NCBI GenBank assembly: GCA_964650405.1
Contig: CAZYTO010000170.1
Location: 1-12,531, forward strand
Direction of reading: 5' to 3'
Length of the DNA stretch: 12,531 nucleotides
Origin: CAZYTO01 sp964650405
Lineage (GTDB): Bacteria > Acidobacteriota > Thermoanaerobaculia > Gp7-AA8
Part shown: piece by piece, positions 1 to 6,965 of the stretch
How positions within the stretch are numbered: the stretch's first letter is position 1
How the letters are laid out: each line of letters starts with the position of its first letter
The notes under the pieces: generated by a model
What the model was told of the DNA's origin: nothing
Database searches by the model: none
What the model saw: only the letters and a program-made list of their open reading frames with translations
Position numbers and translations under genes: made by a program

Positions 1-706
1 GCGCGCGGGCGGCGTCGAGCCGGTCGGGGTGGACCATCACCTCCACGTACCGCGCCCCGAACTCCTCCATGCTGCACTCGAGCACGATCTGTCCCCGGTG
101 GATGAACATGAGGTCGGTCAGGACGTCCTGGATCTCCTCGACCTGGTGCGTCGTCACGACGATGGTCCGGCTCCGGTCGAAGTAGTCGTTCAGGAGCGAG
201 TCGTAGAACTGCTTGCGGACGAGGATGTCCAGGCCGAGCGTCGGCTCATCGAGCACGAGCAGCCTGGCGTCGATGGCCATGACCACCGCCAGGTGCAGTT
301 GCGTCACCATGCCCTTCGACAGCTCGCGCACCTTGCTGGTCCGCTTGATGTTGGTCCGGGCCAGGAACCGCTCCGCCTTGGCGCGGTCGAAGCGGGGATG
401 CACGCCGCCGACGTAATCGAGGACCTGCGTCACGCGGATCCAGCGCGGCAGCACCGCCACGTCGGCGATGAACGACACGTCGCGCATGAGCTGCTCGCGC
501 TCCAGCCACGGATCGCGCCCCAGGACGCGCAGCTCGCCCTGGTAGGGAGTGAGGCCGAGGATGGCGTTGAGGGCCGTGCTCTTGCCGGCGCCGTTGGGGC
601 CGATCACGCCGAGGATGCGGCCTTCTTCGACCTTCAGATCGACCCCGTCCAGGGCGACGGTCGTCCCGTAAGCTTTGTAGAGCCCGCGTGCTTCGATGCA
701 GGTCAT
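1..706 (-). CDS. ABC transporter ATP-binding protein, YtrB-like (3' end beyond window)
   Basis: This is the nucleotide-binding subunit of an ABC transporter acting at the inner membrane. The visible part is 235 residues and runs off the left edge without a stop, so the C-terminus is missing. Walker A is GPNGAGKST at about residues 36-44. The signature is LSKGM (129-133), a variant of LSGGQ. Walker B with the catalytic glutamate is LLVLDEP (E154), and the switch histidine is in TTHQ (H187). The usual Q-loop glutamine position reads FIADV, so it appears substituted by A or D. The ATG at 706 lies four bases after the stop of the GntR gene, so the two are almost certainly co-transcribed. GntR plus ATPase is the arrangement of the ytr operon of Bacillus and of many YtrA-controlled ABC operons, and a permease is expected just left of the window. 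The substrate cannot be read from the sequence. Confidence 0.93.
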   Translation of the reverse strand, partial: MTCIEARGLYKAYGTTVALDGVDLKVEEGRILGVIGPNGAGKSTALNAILGLTPYQGELRVLGRDPWLEREQLMRDVSFIADVAVLPRWIRVTQVLDYVGGVHPRFDRAKAERFLARTNIKRTSKVRELSKGMVTQLHLAVVMAIDARLLVLDEPTLGLDILVRKQFYDSLLNDYFDRSRTIVVTTHQVEEIQDVLTDLMFIHRGQIVLECSMEEFGARYVEVMVHPDRLDAARA

Positions 707-710
707 GGCG

Positions 711-1142
711 TCACCCCGCCTCCTCTTCGAGATTCGGCGACGGTGGGGTTGCGGCGGTGTCGGGAGGGGGCGTGGCCGGTTCCGGCGCATTCGCCGCCGC
801 CTGCAACAGCTCCTCGAGCGTCAAGCCGAGACGCTGGATGGTCGCGTAGATCCTCGGCCACTGTTCGGCAAGAAACTTCTGGCGTTCGCCCTGCAGCAGC
901 AGGTTGCGCGCCCCGGCGTTGACAAACATGCCTCGACCTCGCTTCGACTCGACGAGCTGCTCGTCGACCAGTTGTTGATAGCTCTTCAGGACGGTGAGGG
1001 GGTTGACGCGGTACTCCGCCGCCACGTTGCGCACGGACGGCAGCGGATCGCCCTCGTTCAGAACCCCGTCGAGGATCATCGCCACCACGCGATCGCGGAT
1101 CTGGCGGTAGATCGGCTGACTGTCGTTCCATTCACGGTCCAT
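711..1142 (-). CDS. GntR-family transcriptional regulator, YtrA subfamily
   Basis: This 143-residue protein is a DNA-binding repressor. The N-terminal 75 or so residues form the GntR winged helix. PIYRQI opens it, LPSVRNVAAEYRVNPLTVLKSYQQL (about 34-58) is the helix-turn-helix, and GRGMFV (about 69-74) is the wing. The remaining 70 residues are a short helical tail ending in a Pro/Ala-rich stretch. This is too small for a FadR, HutC or MocR effector domain, which is the mark of the YtrA subfamily. Known YtrA proteins repress the ABC-transporter operon they belong to, and here the ATPase gene starts four bases after the stop. A weak Shine-Dalgarno GGGAAG precedes the ATG by five bases. The likely operator, a nested palindrome, lies about 120 bases upstream. 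The ligand is unknown. Confidence 0.93.
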   Translation of the reverse strand: MDREWNDSQPIYRQIRDRVVAMILDGVLNEGDPLPSVRNVAAEYRVNPLTVLKSYQQLVDEQLVESKRGRGMFVNAGARNLLLQGERQKFLAEQWPRIYATIQRLGLTLEELLQAAANAPEPATPPPDTAATPPSPNLEEEAG

Positions 1143-1163
1143 TCGGTCTTCCCGGTTGCCTTA

Positions 1164-1195
1164 CATGAGAGGGCCGGCCTCCTGTCCGCCGGCCC
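1164..1195 (-). other. Leader hairpin and ATG-TAA start-stop element upstream of gntR
   Basis: Eight-base arms GGGCCGGC (1171-1178) and GCCGGCCC (1188-1195) enclose a nine-base loop. Read in the direction of gntR, AGGAGG spans the loop and the start of the 3' arm. After the stem comes ATG directly followed by TAA (1166-1161). This lies in the probable 5' untranslated leader, about 25 bases before the gntR start. A stable hairpin holding a Shine-Dalgarno-like sequence and a one-codon open frame could affect expression. In such GC-rich DNA it may also be chance. Confidence 0.35.
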
Positions 1196-1259
1196 CGCTC
1201 GGGGGTCTTGTCGTAACGCCCGGCCGCCAGATCCAAGCGACGGCCGCGTGCCATGTGGT

Positions 1260-1285
1260 GATGTAGTTAACTACAACACTACATC
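1260..1285. promoter_or_regulatory. Probable GntR/YtrA operator (nested palindromes)
   Basis: A perfect 14-base palindrome TGTAGTTAACTACA occupies 1262-1275. A second inverted repeat is nested around it: GATGTAGT at 1260-1267 and ACTACATC at 1278-1285, ten bases apart. The core TGTAGT therefore occurs three times in alternating orientation within 26 bases. AT-rich symmetric sequence stands out sharply against the surrounding GC-rich DNA. Its place upstream of gntR fits an autoregulatory site for the YtrA-type repressor. A TTGCAT that could serve as a -35 for gntR lies next to it (1288-1293), but I see no convincing -10. The plus-strand gene starts 185 bases away and could also be affected. 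Confidence 0.6.
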
Positions 1286-1353
1286 AGATGCAAGCTCTTT
1301 TTTCGTTGAAGTCGCGCGAAAAGTTTCAAGAAGTGGGGGGCAGTTCAGGGGAA

Positions 1354-1418
1354 TGGGGTCACATCTTCGGTTCACTTCCGGCCAATTCTGGAATGAAGAG
1401 GCTGGAGATGTGACCCCA
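1354..1418. repeat. REP-like inverted repeat (TGGGGTCACATCT ends)
   Basis: Perfect 13-base inverted repeats, TGGGGTCACATCT (1354-1366) and AGATGTGACCCCA (1406-1418), bound a 39-base interior that is itself only weakly symmetric. The element lies in the 327-base gene-free stretch between gntR and the plus-strand gene. A near copy of one end, lacking one G, recurs at 7729-7740. The size, the terminal palindrome and the intergenic position resemble REP sequences or small non-autonomous elements mobilised by Y1 (RAYT-type) transposases. No transposase is present in the window, so the class assignment is inference. No target-site duplication is evident. Confidence 0.55.
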
Positions 1419-1469
1419 CCGTTCCAAGCGGTGACCTAGAATGCCGACGAATCGCTGCCGTCTGAAACG

Positions 1470-1778
1470 ATGCTCGTGGCCGTCGCACTTCTCGAGTTGC
1501 ACATCGAGTACGCGCAGTCTCTGAAAGAGAAGCGCATGGTAGTGAAGTCCTTGCGGGACAAGCTGCGGCACCGCTTCGAGATCTCCGCGGCCGAGGTGGG
1601 GCTGCAGGACGTGCATCAGCGCGCCCGCCTCGGGCTTTCGTTTGTGACCAGCAGCCGCGACACGGCACAGGCGCTGCTGGAGAGGATCGAGAACTTCATC
1701 GACGGCAACACGGACGCCGTGGTCAGCGACTTCATGAGCGAGATTCTGGAGTTCGATGAGTCCGACGTATCGCAGTGA
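1470..1778 (+). CDS. DUF503 / YlxP-like family protein
   Basis: This small protein of 102 residues is close to the usual length (about 90-100) of the DUF503 family, whose best-known member is Bacillus YlxP. The family pattern is clear: an N-terminal beta strand (LVAVALLELHI), then QSLKEKRMVVKSLRDKLRHRF (about 16-36), then the conserved AEVGLQD segment and a C-terminal helix with ERIENFID. The biochemical role is not firmly established. In many genomes the gene sits in the nusA-infB-rbfA region and is thought to be linked to ribosome assembly. Here it stands alone, flanked by transporter operons and convergent with the efflux operon. No Shine-Dalgarno precedes the ATG. A TAGAAT at 1437-1442 could be a -10, giving a leader of about 20 bases, but no matching -35 is present because that position falls within the upstream repeat. 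It is the only plus-strand gene here. Confidence 0.88.
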   Translation: MLVAVALLELHIEYAQSLKEKRMVVKSLRDKLRHRFEISAAEVGLQDVHQRARLGLSFVTSSRDTAQALLERIENFIDGNTDAVVSDFMSEILEFDESDVSQ

Positions 1779-1794
1779 TCATTCACCTGCGAGT

Positions 1795-1816
1795 AGGGCG
1801 CGCGGAGCAGCGCCCT
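1795..1816 (+). terminator. Candidate hairpin after the DUF503 gene
   Basis: Seven-base arms AGGGCGC (1795-1801) and GCGCCCT (1810-1816) with an eight-base loop begin 16 bases after the stop of the plus-strand gene. There is no T-run behind the stem, so intrinsic termination is uncertain. The position between convergent genes is what suggests it. Confidence 0.3.
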
Positions 1817-1829
1817 GGCGCCCATCATC

Positions 1830-1940
1830 AACAGCGATCCGCGAACAGCGATCAGCCGTCAGCGATCCGCAAACAGCGGCTGGGCCAACGGCGATGACCA
1901 AACTAGCGACCAGCCAACAGCGACCAGCGATCAGCGAATC
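1830..1940. repeat. Degenerate AGCGATC-type short repeat region
   Basis: Between the convergent DUF503 and outer-membrane-channel genes the DNA is made of imperfect iterations of a 7-10 base motif. Examples are ACAGCGATCC, CAGCGATC, AACAGCG and AGCGACCAGC, joined by CAGC or CGAAC links. About ten related units can be counted, none separated by spacers of constant length. It has no coding pattern. Such degenerate iterated heptamers occur in intergenic regions of some GC-rich bacteria. Their origin is probably slippage and their function, if any, is unknown. Confidence 0.6.
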
Positions 1941-1943
1941 GAC

Positions 1944-3356
1944 TCACCGCCCAGCCGCACCTCCCGACGATTTGTACAGGGAGATCGCCGAGACGGCCAT
2001 ACGTGTTTCCGCGGCGGCCAGGCGGTCTTCGCTGTCGCGGAGCGTGCGCTGGGCATCGAGGACGGCCAGAAAACTGTCCAGTCCCGCGCGGTAGCGGGTG
2101 CCGGCCAGGTCGACGGCGCGGGTCTCCGCATCGACGGCTAGCGCGAGGCGCGCTTTCTCGTCCTGATCACGGCCGTAGCCTGCCAGGGAGCTCTCGACGT
2201 CTTCGAGCGCGCGCAAGACGCTCTGCCGGTACACGGCGTCAGCCTGCTCGGCGCGCGCACGCTGGGCGTCGATCTGCGCATGCACGCGGCCGCCCGTCAA
2301 AAGAGGCCAGCGCAGAGCAGGGCCGAAAGAGCCGTATCGGCTTGCCGATGCGGTGAGGTCGGACGCCGCATCGCTGCGATGGCCGAGAGTCCCGAGGAGC
2401 GCGACGCGGGGATAGAGATCGGCGCGGGCCACGTCGATGCGCGCCGTCGCCGCCGCCAGCTCGCGCTCGGCACGCCGGACGTCGGGGCGCTGGGCGATCA
2501 AAGCCTCGGGGCCTCCGAGCGGCAGGTCCGCAGGAAGGGCGGGAATCGGCTGATGGGCTGCCAGGCGGTCGCGCAGCACTTCCGGCTGCCTGCCGGTCAA
2601 GACGCCGAGGCGGTGAATGGCGGCGGAGGCGGCGTATTCGAGAGACGGCCGCGCGGCGAGCGTCTCGGCGAGGAGCGCTTCGCTGCGGGCGACGTCGAGG
2701 TCGTTGGTCAGGCCGGCCTGCTGGCGTGCGCGCACGATGTCGAGGGTCTGCCGGAACGTGTCCACCCGCGCAGCGAGAACGTCGAGTCGCTTCTGAGCGC
2801 CTCGCAGCTCGACGTAGTTTCGCGCCACCTCGGCGATGAGAGAGACTTCAACGTCCCGCCGGCCCTCGCTCGCGGCCTGGACCTGGGCGGTCGCCGCTTC
2901 CACGTCGCGGCGGATGCCGCCGAAGAGGTCGATCTCCCAACTGGCATCGAACCCGATGTCGAAGAGCTCTCCGCGCCGGTCGCCGAACGAGAGCCCGGGC
3001 GGGAGGGCGTTGAACGGCGGCACAGAATTGCTCCGCTGCGTTTCGGATGCGGCGGCCGAGCCGTTCACCTGCGCCGCACCGCCCGACGCGGGGATCCCGC
3101 GCAGGGCACGCGCCTCGCGGACTCGCGCTTCCGCGGCGCGAAGGTCGAGGTTGTTCGCCGTCGCATCTCGGATCAACTCATCGAGCAGCGGATCTCCGAA
3201 CGACGGCGACCATGGCACGCCTGCGGCAGTCCCTTCGCGCACGCCGGCCGGCGCCTCCTGCCAGTGCTGCGGAACGGCCACCGGCGGGGTCTTGTAAGGA
3301 GCGCCGAGGCACCCTGCCAGAAGCAGCGCGAAGAGTGTGGTTGCGGTGGTTTTCAT
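1944..3356 (-). CDS. NodT/OprM-type outer-membrane efflux lipoprotein (TolC-like channel)
   Basis: This 470-residue protein is the outer-membrane exit duct of the exporter encoded just upstream. The N-terminus is a lipoprotein signal: MKTT, a short hydrophobic run and the lipobox LLAGC with the lipidated cysteine at residue 16. The mature protein follows the NodT/OprM pattern. PYKTPPVAVPQHW is at the mature start, and DPLLDELIRDATANNLDLRAAEARVREAR begins the first helical repeat. Two internally related halves follow, the second containing RPDVRRAERELAAATARIDVARADLYPRVALLG. The C-terminal half ends with the helix around LDAQRTLRDSEDRLAAAE. Length matches the family (450-500). Its ATG overlaps the stop of the adaptor gene by four bases (ATGA), implying translational coupling. 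NodT proteins usually partner RND pumps, so pairing with an ABC-type DevBCA exporter is less usual but known. It is the last gene of the operon. Confidence 0.94.
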   Translation of the reverse strand: MKTTATTLFALLLAGCLGAPYKTPPVAVPQHWQEAPAGVREGTAAGVPWSPSFGDPLLDELIRDATANNLDLRAAEARVREARALRGIPASGGAAQVNGSAAASETQRSNSVPPFNALPPGLSFGDRRGELFDIGFDASWEIDLFGGIRRDVEAATAQVQAASEGRRDVEVSLIAEVARNYVELRGAQKRLDVLAARVDTFRQTLDIVRARQQAGLTNDLDVARSEALLAETLAARPSLEYAASAAIHRLGVLTGRQPEVLRDRLAAHQPIPALPADLPLGGPEALIAQRPDVRRAERELAAATARIDVARADLYPRVALLGTLGHRSDAASDLTASASRYGSFGPALRWPLLTGGRVHAQIDAQRARAEQADAVYRQSVLRALEDVESSLAGYGRDQDEKARLALAVDAETRAVDLAGTRYRAGLDSFLAVLDAQRTLRDSEDRLAAAETRMAVSAISLYKSSGGAAGR

Positions 3357-4297
3357 GACCGGCCTTTCGTCTCTTCGATGAAGACGTCCATCTGCTGACC
3401 GACGAAGAAACGGCTGTCGGTGCGATCGATCTGGTAGATGGCCTGCAGCACGCGGGTGTCGACGCGCTCGGCGCTGTCGCCGGTCAGGGCGCGCTTCGGA
3501 ACAACCAGGGGCTCGAACCGGACGAAGTGAAGCGGCGAGCGGATGGAGGCGTCGCCGCGCAGCGCCGCGACGGCAGGCGCCTCGGGATGCACGCGAGCCG
3601 CCTCGTGCTCGTCGATGTCCACCCGAACGTAGAGCGGCCGGGTCCGGCCAAGGATGATGAGCGGCTCGGCCAACGCGCCGGCGGCGGCGAACTCGCCCGA
3701 CCGCACGTTCACCTTCAGTACCGTTCCGGTGATCGGCGCGCGGACCGTGCTTCGGTCGATCTCGACCTGAACGCGCTGCCGCTCCGCCTCGGCCGCTTTG
3801 ACGGCGGCGCGGGCCTGGGCCAGCTTGGCGTCCGCGGTGGCCACGGCGTGCTCCCGCCGCTGCACGTCGTCTTCGCTGACCGCGCGCTTGTCATGGACGG
3901 CCTGAACGAGGGCGAGCTGCTCCTGCATGTCGGCCAACGCAGCGGCGGCGACACCGACGCCGCTCCGGGCGACGTCGAGCGCGGCATCCGCATCGGCCAG
4001 TGCCGCGACGAGGTGGCGCGTCTCCAGCCGGAAGAGCGGCGCGCCTTCACGGACTTCATCGCCGGCGCGGGCCTGGACGGAGTCGACCGTGCCGGAGAGA
4101 TGCGAGCCGATACGGATGTTCTCGCTGCTCGATTCGATGAGGCCCTGCGCGGCAACGGTGTGGGAGAACTCCGTGGCCGGCGGCGGCACGGGAGGAGTGG
4201 TCGGCTCGCGCCGCGGCTGCATGCGCGCAATGGCCACGCCGGCCACGACGGCGATGATGAAGGCGGCGATGGGCAGGAGAGGGATACGCTTTTTCAT
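3353..4297 (-). CDS. HlyD/DevB-type periplasmic adaptor (membrane fusion protein)
   Basis: This 314-residue adaptor links the inner-membrane ABC transporter to the outer-membrane channel. It has an N-terminal membrane anchor (about 7-25) after two lysines and an arginine, with no lipobox. A Pro-rich linker is followed by the first half of the lipoyl domain (about 60-90, with GSHLSGTVDSVQARAGDEV). An alpha-helical hairpin (about 93-180) is rich in Ala, Gln and charged residues. The second lipoyl half is RAPITGTVLKVNVRSGE (186-202), and a beta-barrel domain follows with VVPKRAL near 265. The overall design and gene order match DevB of cyanobacterial DevBCA exporters and ABC adaptors of the MacA type. 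The hairpin is shorter than in HlyD. A good Shine-Dalgarno GGAGGT lies four bases before the ATG inside the end of the ATPase gene, and the genes overlap by four bases at both ends. Confidence 0.93.
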   Translation of the reverse strand: MKKRIPLLPIAAFIIAVVAGVAIARMQPRREPTTPPVPPPATEFSHTVAAQGLIESSSENIRIGSHLSGTVDSVQARAGDEVREGAPLFRLETRHLVAALADADAALDVARSGVGVAAAALADMQEQLALVQAVHDKRAVSEDDVQRREHAVATADAKLAQARAAVKAAEAERQRVQVEIDRSTVRAPITGTVLKVNVRSGEFAAAGALAEPLIILGRTRPLYVRVDIDEHEAARVHPEAPAVAALRGDASIRSPLHFVRFEPLVVPKRALTGDSAERVDTRVLQAIYQIDRTDSRFFVGQQMDVFIEETKGRS

Positions 4298-4995
4298 GAG
4301 ACCTCCGCGATGGCCGGTTCTTCCGTACGAACGATCCGGCCGTCATCCATGTAGGCGATGCGATTGGCGAATTCGAGAACGCGCGTGTCATGCGTGACGA
4401 CGACGACCGCGCGGTCGGGACTGAGTGCGTGCGTGGCCAGCAGGTTCATCACCGCATCGCCCGTCTTGTGATCGAGAGCGGCGGTGGGCTCGTCGCAGAT
4501 CACAAGCTTCGGCTCGTGGACAAGGGCCCGCGCCAGAGCCACGCGCTGTTGCTGGCCTCCCGAGAGCTCGGAGGGGCGTCCGTGCAGCCGGCTGCCGAGA
4601 CCGACCGCCGCCAACAGCGCGGCCGCCTGCTCCTCGGCCGGCTTCCTCCGCGCGCCGCCGGCGATGAGCGGAACGGCCACGTTCTCCACCGCCGTCAGTG
4701 CCGGCAGCAGGTTGTACTGCTGGAAGAGGAACCCGAGGTTTTGGCGGCGGAAGCGCAGCCGTTCCGCGCCGGTGAGTGCGTGCATGTCGGAGTCGAGCAC
4801 GCGCAGCGAGCCGCCGTCGTGATCGAGCAGTCCGGCCACGACCGAGAGCAGCGTAGTCTTTCCCGATCCGCTCGGCCCGACGATGAACGTCAGCTCGCCG
4901 AACCGCGCTTCGAAGTCCGTGGCGCGAAGCGCTTCCACGCGCGTCTCGCCGCTACCGAAATGTTTGCTGATTCCCTGTGTCTCGACGGCATTCAT
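4294..4995 (-). CDS. ABC exporter ATPase, LolD/MacB/DevA type
   Basis: This 233-residue protein is a stand-alone nucleotide-binding subunit with every canonical motif. Walker A is GPSGSGKTT (40-48) and the Q-loop is FLFQQYNLLPAL (Q92/Q93). The signature is LSGGQQQRVALARAL (144-158), and Walker B is LVICDEPTAALD with catalytic E169. The switch histidine is in VVVTHD (H202). The QQYNLLPALTAVENV and RPSELSGGQQQRVALARAL patterns are those of the LolD/MacB/FtsE group, which partners FtsX-like permeases. It should therefore power the neighbouring four-helix permease in mechanical export of substrate from the membrane or periplasm, rather than classical translocation through the permease. It begins 15 bases after the permease stop, with GAAGGA about ten bases before the ATG. 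It overlaps the adaptor gene by four bases. Confidence 0.95.
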   Translation of the reverse strand: MNAVETQGISKHFGSGETRVEALRATDFEARFGELTFIVGPSGSGKTTLLSVVAGLLDHDGGSLRVLDSDMHALTGAERLRFRRQNLGFLFQQYNLLPALTAVENVAVPLIAGGARRKPAEEQAAALLAAVGLGSRLHGRPSELSGGQQQRVALARALVHEPKLVICDEPTAALDHKTGDAVMNLLATHALSPDRAVVVVTHDTRVLEFANRIAYMDDGRIVRTEEPAIAEVS

Positions 4996-5010
4996 GATGA
5001 GTTGTCCTTC

Positions 5011-6150
5011 TTAGGCGCGGAATACCGCGGCCGCTTCGAGACGCAGGACCCGGCGGATGCTGAGCAGGCTGGCCAGCACGATGACGAAGAGGATGCAGCC
5101 GGCGGTCAGAGCCACGTTCTGCCACAGCACGATCAGGCCGCGCGTGGCCATCTTGTGTACGAAGATCTCGACGAACACCGTCTCCATCCCCGTACCGAGG
5201 GCGAAGCCGATCGTCGCCGCCACCAGGGCCTGCAACAGGATCATCCCCACCAGCGTGCCGTCGGCGACCCCGATGGCCTTGAGCGTGCCGAACTGGCGGA
5301 GGTTGTCGACGGTGAAGAGGTAGAACGTCTGTCCCGCCACCACCGTGCCCACGACCAGGGCGATGAAGATGGTGATGCCGAAGTTGACCGGGATGCCGGT
5401 GTTGCGGAGGTAGTAGCGGATGCAGTCCCAGCGGAACTGGTCGGTGGTGCGGGCGCGCAACGCGGTGGCCCGTTCGATGCGCTGGCAGAGCTGCTCTGGC
5501 GTCACGCCCGTCGCCGGTTGTGCCAGCACGAAGGAGAGCTGCTTGCGCTCCTGCCCTTGGAACTGCACGGCCTCGCTGTAGCGGGCGTGCATGACTGGGA
5601 TGCTCTGGAAGGGAGCGGGCACGTCGGAGATGCCAACGATCGTGACGCGGTGATCGTTCAGTTCGATCGTACGGCCGAGGCGTTCCGGCTCGCCGGGGTA
5701 GAGGAGCGCGTATCCGGCCCGGTCGATGACCACGCTGTCCGGCCGGCGGAGGTCCTGCCAGGAGCCGAGCACCATCTTGCGCGGCGCGCCGACCAGTGAG
5801 GCGTCGTCGATGCCGATCATGAACGAAACGGCGTACTTGCCGCTCTCCGCCTTCGCCACCGGATTGCCCTTGAAGAGGCGGACGGCCCAGGCCACGCCAT
5901 CGACACCGCGGACGCGCAGCAGGTCTGTGTCCTTGAGCGGCTTGGTCTGCTCGAAGTACTCGGTCTTCGGATCCATCACCCAGACCGAGGCGTCCGTGAC
6001 GTCGAGGATCTGGCTGCCGGTGCGCTGCATGATGCCGGCGAAGATCGAGCTCTGGTTCTGCAGCAGGAAGGTGCAGAAGGCGATGGCGAAGATCAGGCCG
6101 AGGTACTTGGCGCGGTCGGCCGTCAGCATGCGGATGGCGATGAATCTCAT
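5011..6150 (-). CDS. FtsX/DevC-type ABC transporter permease
   Basis: This 379-residue integral membrane protein has the four-helix FtsX/MacB layout. TM1 is near the N-terminus (about 17-34, YLGLIFAIAFCTFLL). A large periplasmic domain (about 45-250) is rich in beta strands. Three C-terminal helices lie at about 257-280, 300-322 and 343-365. The cytoplasmic segment between TM2 and TM3, NLRQFGTLKAIGVADGTLVG (283-302), is the conserved coupling element that touches the ATPase. It closely matches the pattern of DevC permeases, in which a similar REFGTLKAMG sequence is typical. Length fits DevC (380-390) and is much shorter than MacB fusions, as expected with a separate ATPase gene. Its ATG overlaps the stop of the SDR gene by four bases, so expression should be coupled to SDR translation. 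The exported substrate is not evident. DevBCA relatives export glycolipids, peptides or lipophilic compounds. Confidence 0.93.
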   Translation of the reverse strand: MRFIAIRMLTADRAKYLGLIFAIAFCTFLLQNQSSIFAGIMQRTGSQILDVTDASVWVMDPKTEYFEQTKPLKDTDLLRVRGVDGVAWAVRLFKGNPVAKAESGKYAVSFMIGIDDASLVGAPRKMVLGSWQDLRRPDSVVIDRAGYALLYPGEPERLGRTIELNDHRVTIVGISDVPAPFQSIPVMHARYSEAVQFQGQERKQLSFVLAQPATGVTPEQLCQRIERATALRARTTDQFRWDCIRYYLRNTGIPVNFGITIFIALVVGTVVAGQTFYLFTVDNLRQFGTLKAIGVADGTLVGMILLQALVAATIGFALGTGMETVFVEIFVHKMATRGLIVLWQNVALTAGCILFVIVLASLLSIRRVLRLEAAAVFRA

Positions 6151-6953
6151 GACGCCGCCCCGAGGCCGAACTGCTTGCGGGTCCCGCTGTCGATGGCCGA
6201 CGACGGCGCGAGCGACCGCAGGATGCGCAGCAAGCGCGCGTCGCGCCCGGCCTGGTACCGCAGCCGCGGACGGGCGTCGGTGGCGGCCCGAAGGATCACA
6301 TTGGCCACGACCGAGGGATCGGCGCCGCGCTCGATGCTCGCGGCCACCCGCTCCGCGACGCGGCGACGGGCGTCGTCGTACTGCGGAAGCGTGTGCTGCA
6401 CGAGGTTGCCGTTGTGCCCCAGGCCCGTCTTCGTGAACGCCGGCTCGACGAGGGCGACGTGCACGCCGAAGCCGCGCACCTCATGATCGAGCGATTCCGA
6501 GTACCCCTCGAGCGCGTGCTTCGTCGCCGCGTAGATGCTCATGAACGGCGCGGGGAGGAATCCGAGAACGGAGCTGACGTTGATGATTCGCCCGCCGCCC
6601 TGCGCGCGCATGACGGGCAGGACCGCGGCGGTCATGCGCAGGATGCCGAAGAAGTTCGTCTCGAACAGCGCCCGCGCTTCGTCGATGGTCGTCTCCTCGG
6701 CCGCGCCGGTCAGGGCGCCTCCGGCGTTGTTGACCAGCACATCGATGCGGCCGGCGCGCTCGACGACCGTCGCCACGCACTCCTCCACGGAGCGGGGATC
6801 GCGGACGTCGAGACGTACGAGCTCGACGTTCGGCTGGGGAGGGGAGTCGGCTCGGACGGTCCCGAACGTCCGGAATCCGCCGGCTGCCAGCCGCGCCGCC
6901 GCGACCCTGCCAATGCCCGACGAGACGCCCGTGATCAACGCTACCTTCTGCAT
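6147..6953 (-). CDS. Short-chain dehydrogenase/reductase (classical SDR)
   Basis: This 268-residue NAD(P)-dependent oxidoreductase should be cytoplasmic. Motifs of a classical SDR are all present. The cofactor motif TGVSSGIG is at 8-15 and the adenine-pocket residues LDVRD near 48-52. NNAG is at 75-78 and the structural Asn at N100. The catalytic serine (S127 or S128) is in INVSSVLG, and the YAATK catalytic pair is Y141/K145. VEPAFTKT follows. An arginine just after strand 2 (GTVR, R34) hints at NADP(H). I chose the ATG at 6953, not the upstream in-frame one at 7013, for two reasons. MQKVALITG is the typical SDR N-terminus, and AAAGGAG sits five bases before this ATG. The extra 20 residues would also read through the operator. 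It is the first gene after tetR and overlaps the permease gene. The substrate is unknown; carbonyl compounds or lipid-like ketones are possible. Confidence 0.94.
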   Translation of the reverse strand: MQKVALITGVSSGIGRVAAARLAAGGFRTFGTVRADSPPQPNVELVRLDVRDPRSVEECVATVVERAGRIDVLVNNAGGALTGAAEETTIDEARALFETNFFGILRMTAAVLPVMRAQGGGRIINVSSVLGFLPAPFMSIYAATKHALEGYSESLDHEVRGFGVHVALVEPAFTKTGLGHNGNLVQHTLPQYDDARRRVAERVAASIERGADPSVVANVILRAATDARPRLRYQAGRDARLLRILRSLAPSSAIDSGTRKQFGLGAAS

Positions 6954-6958
6954 ACTTG

Positions 6959-6965
6959 CTCCTTT
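6959..6965 (-). promoter_or_regulatory. Shine-Dalgarno AAAGGAG deciding the SDR start
   Basis: Read on the minus strand, AAAGGAG is followed by five bases (CAAGT) and ATG at 6953. It is one of the best ribosome-binding sites in the window. It fixes the start of the SDR gene downstream of the operator palindrome. Confidence 0.8.

Noticed and set aside
1830..1940. CRISPR array
   Set aside because: The units are 7-10 bases, variable and without spacers of constant size, and there are no cas genes.
2280..3398. 372-codon plus-strand frame opposite the outer-membrane channel
   Set aside because: It is antisense to a gene with lipobox and NodT-family sequence throughout, and its translation shows no recognisable domain.
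4390..5799. Long plus-strand open frame of 469 codons opposite the ABC ATPase and permease
   Set aside because: It is antisense to two genes with complete family motifs. Its translation is rich in Arg, His, Gln and Asp without any domain, as expected for a shadow frame in GC-rich DNA.
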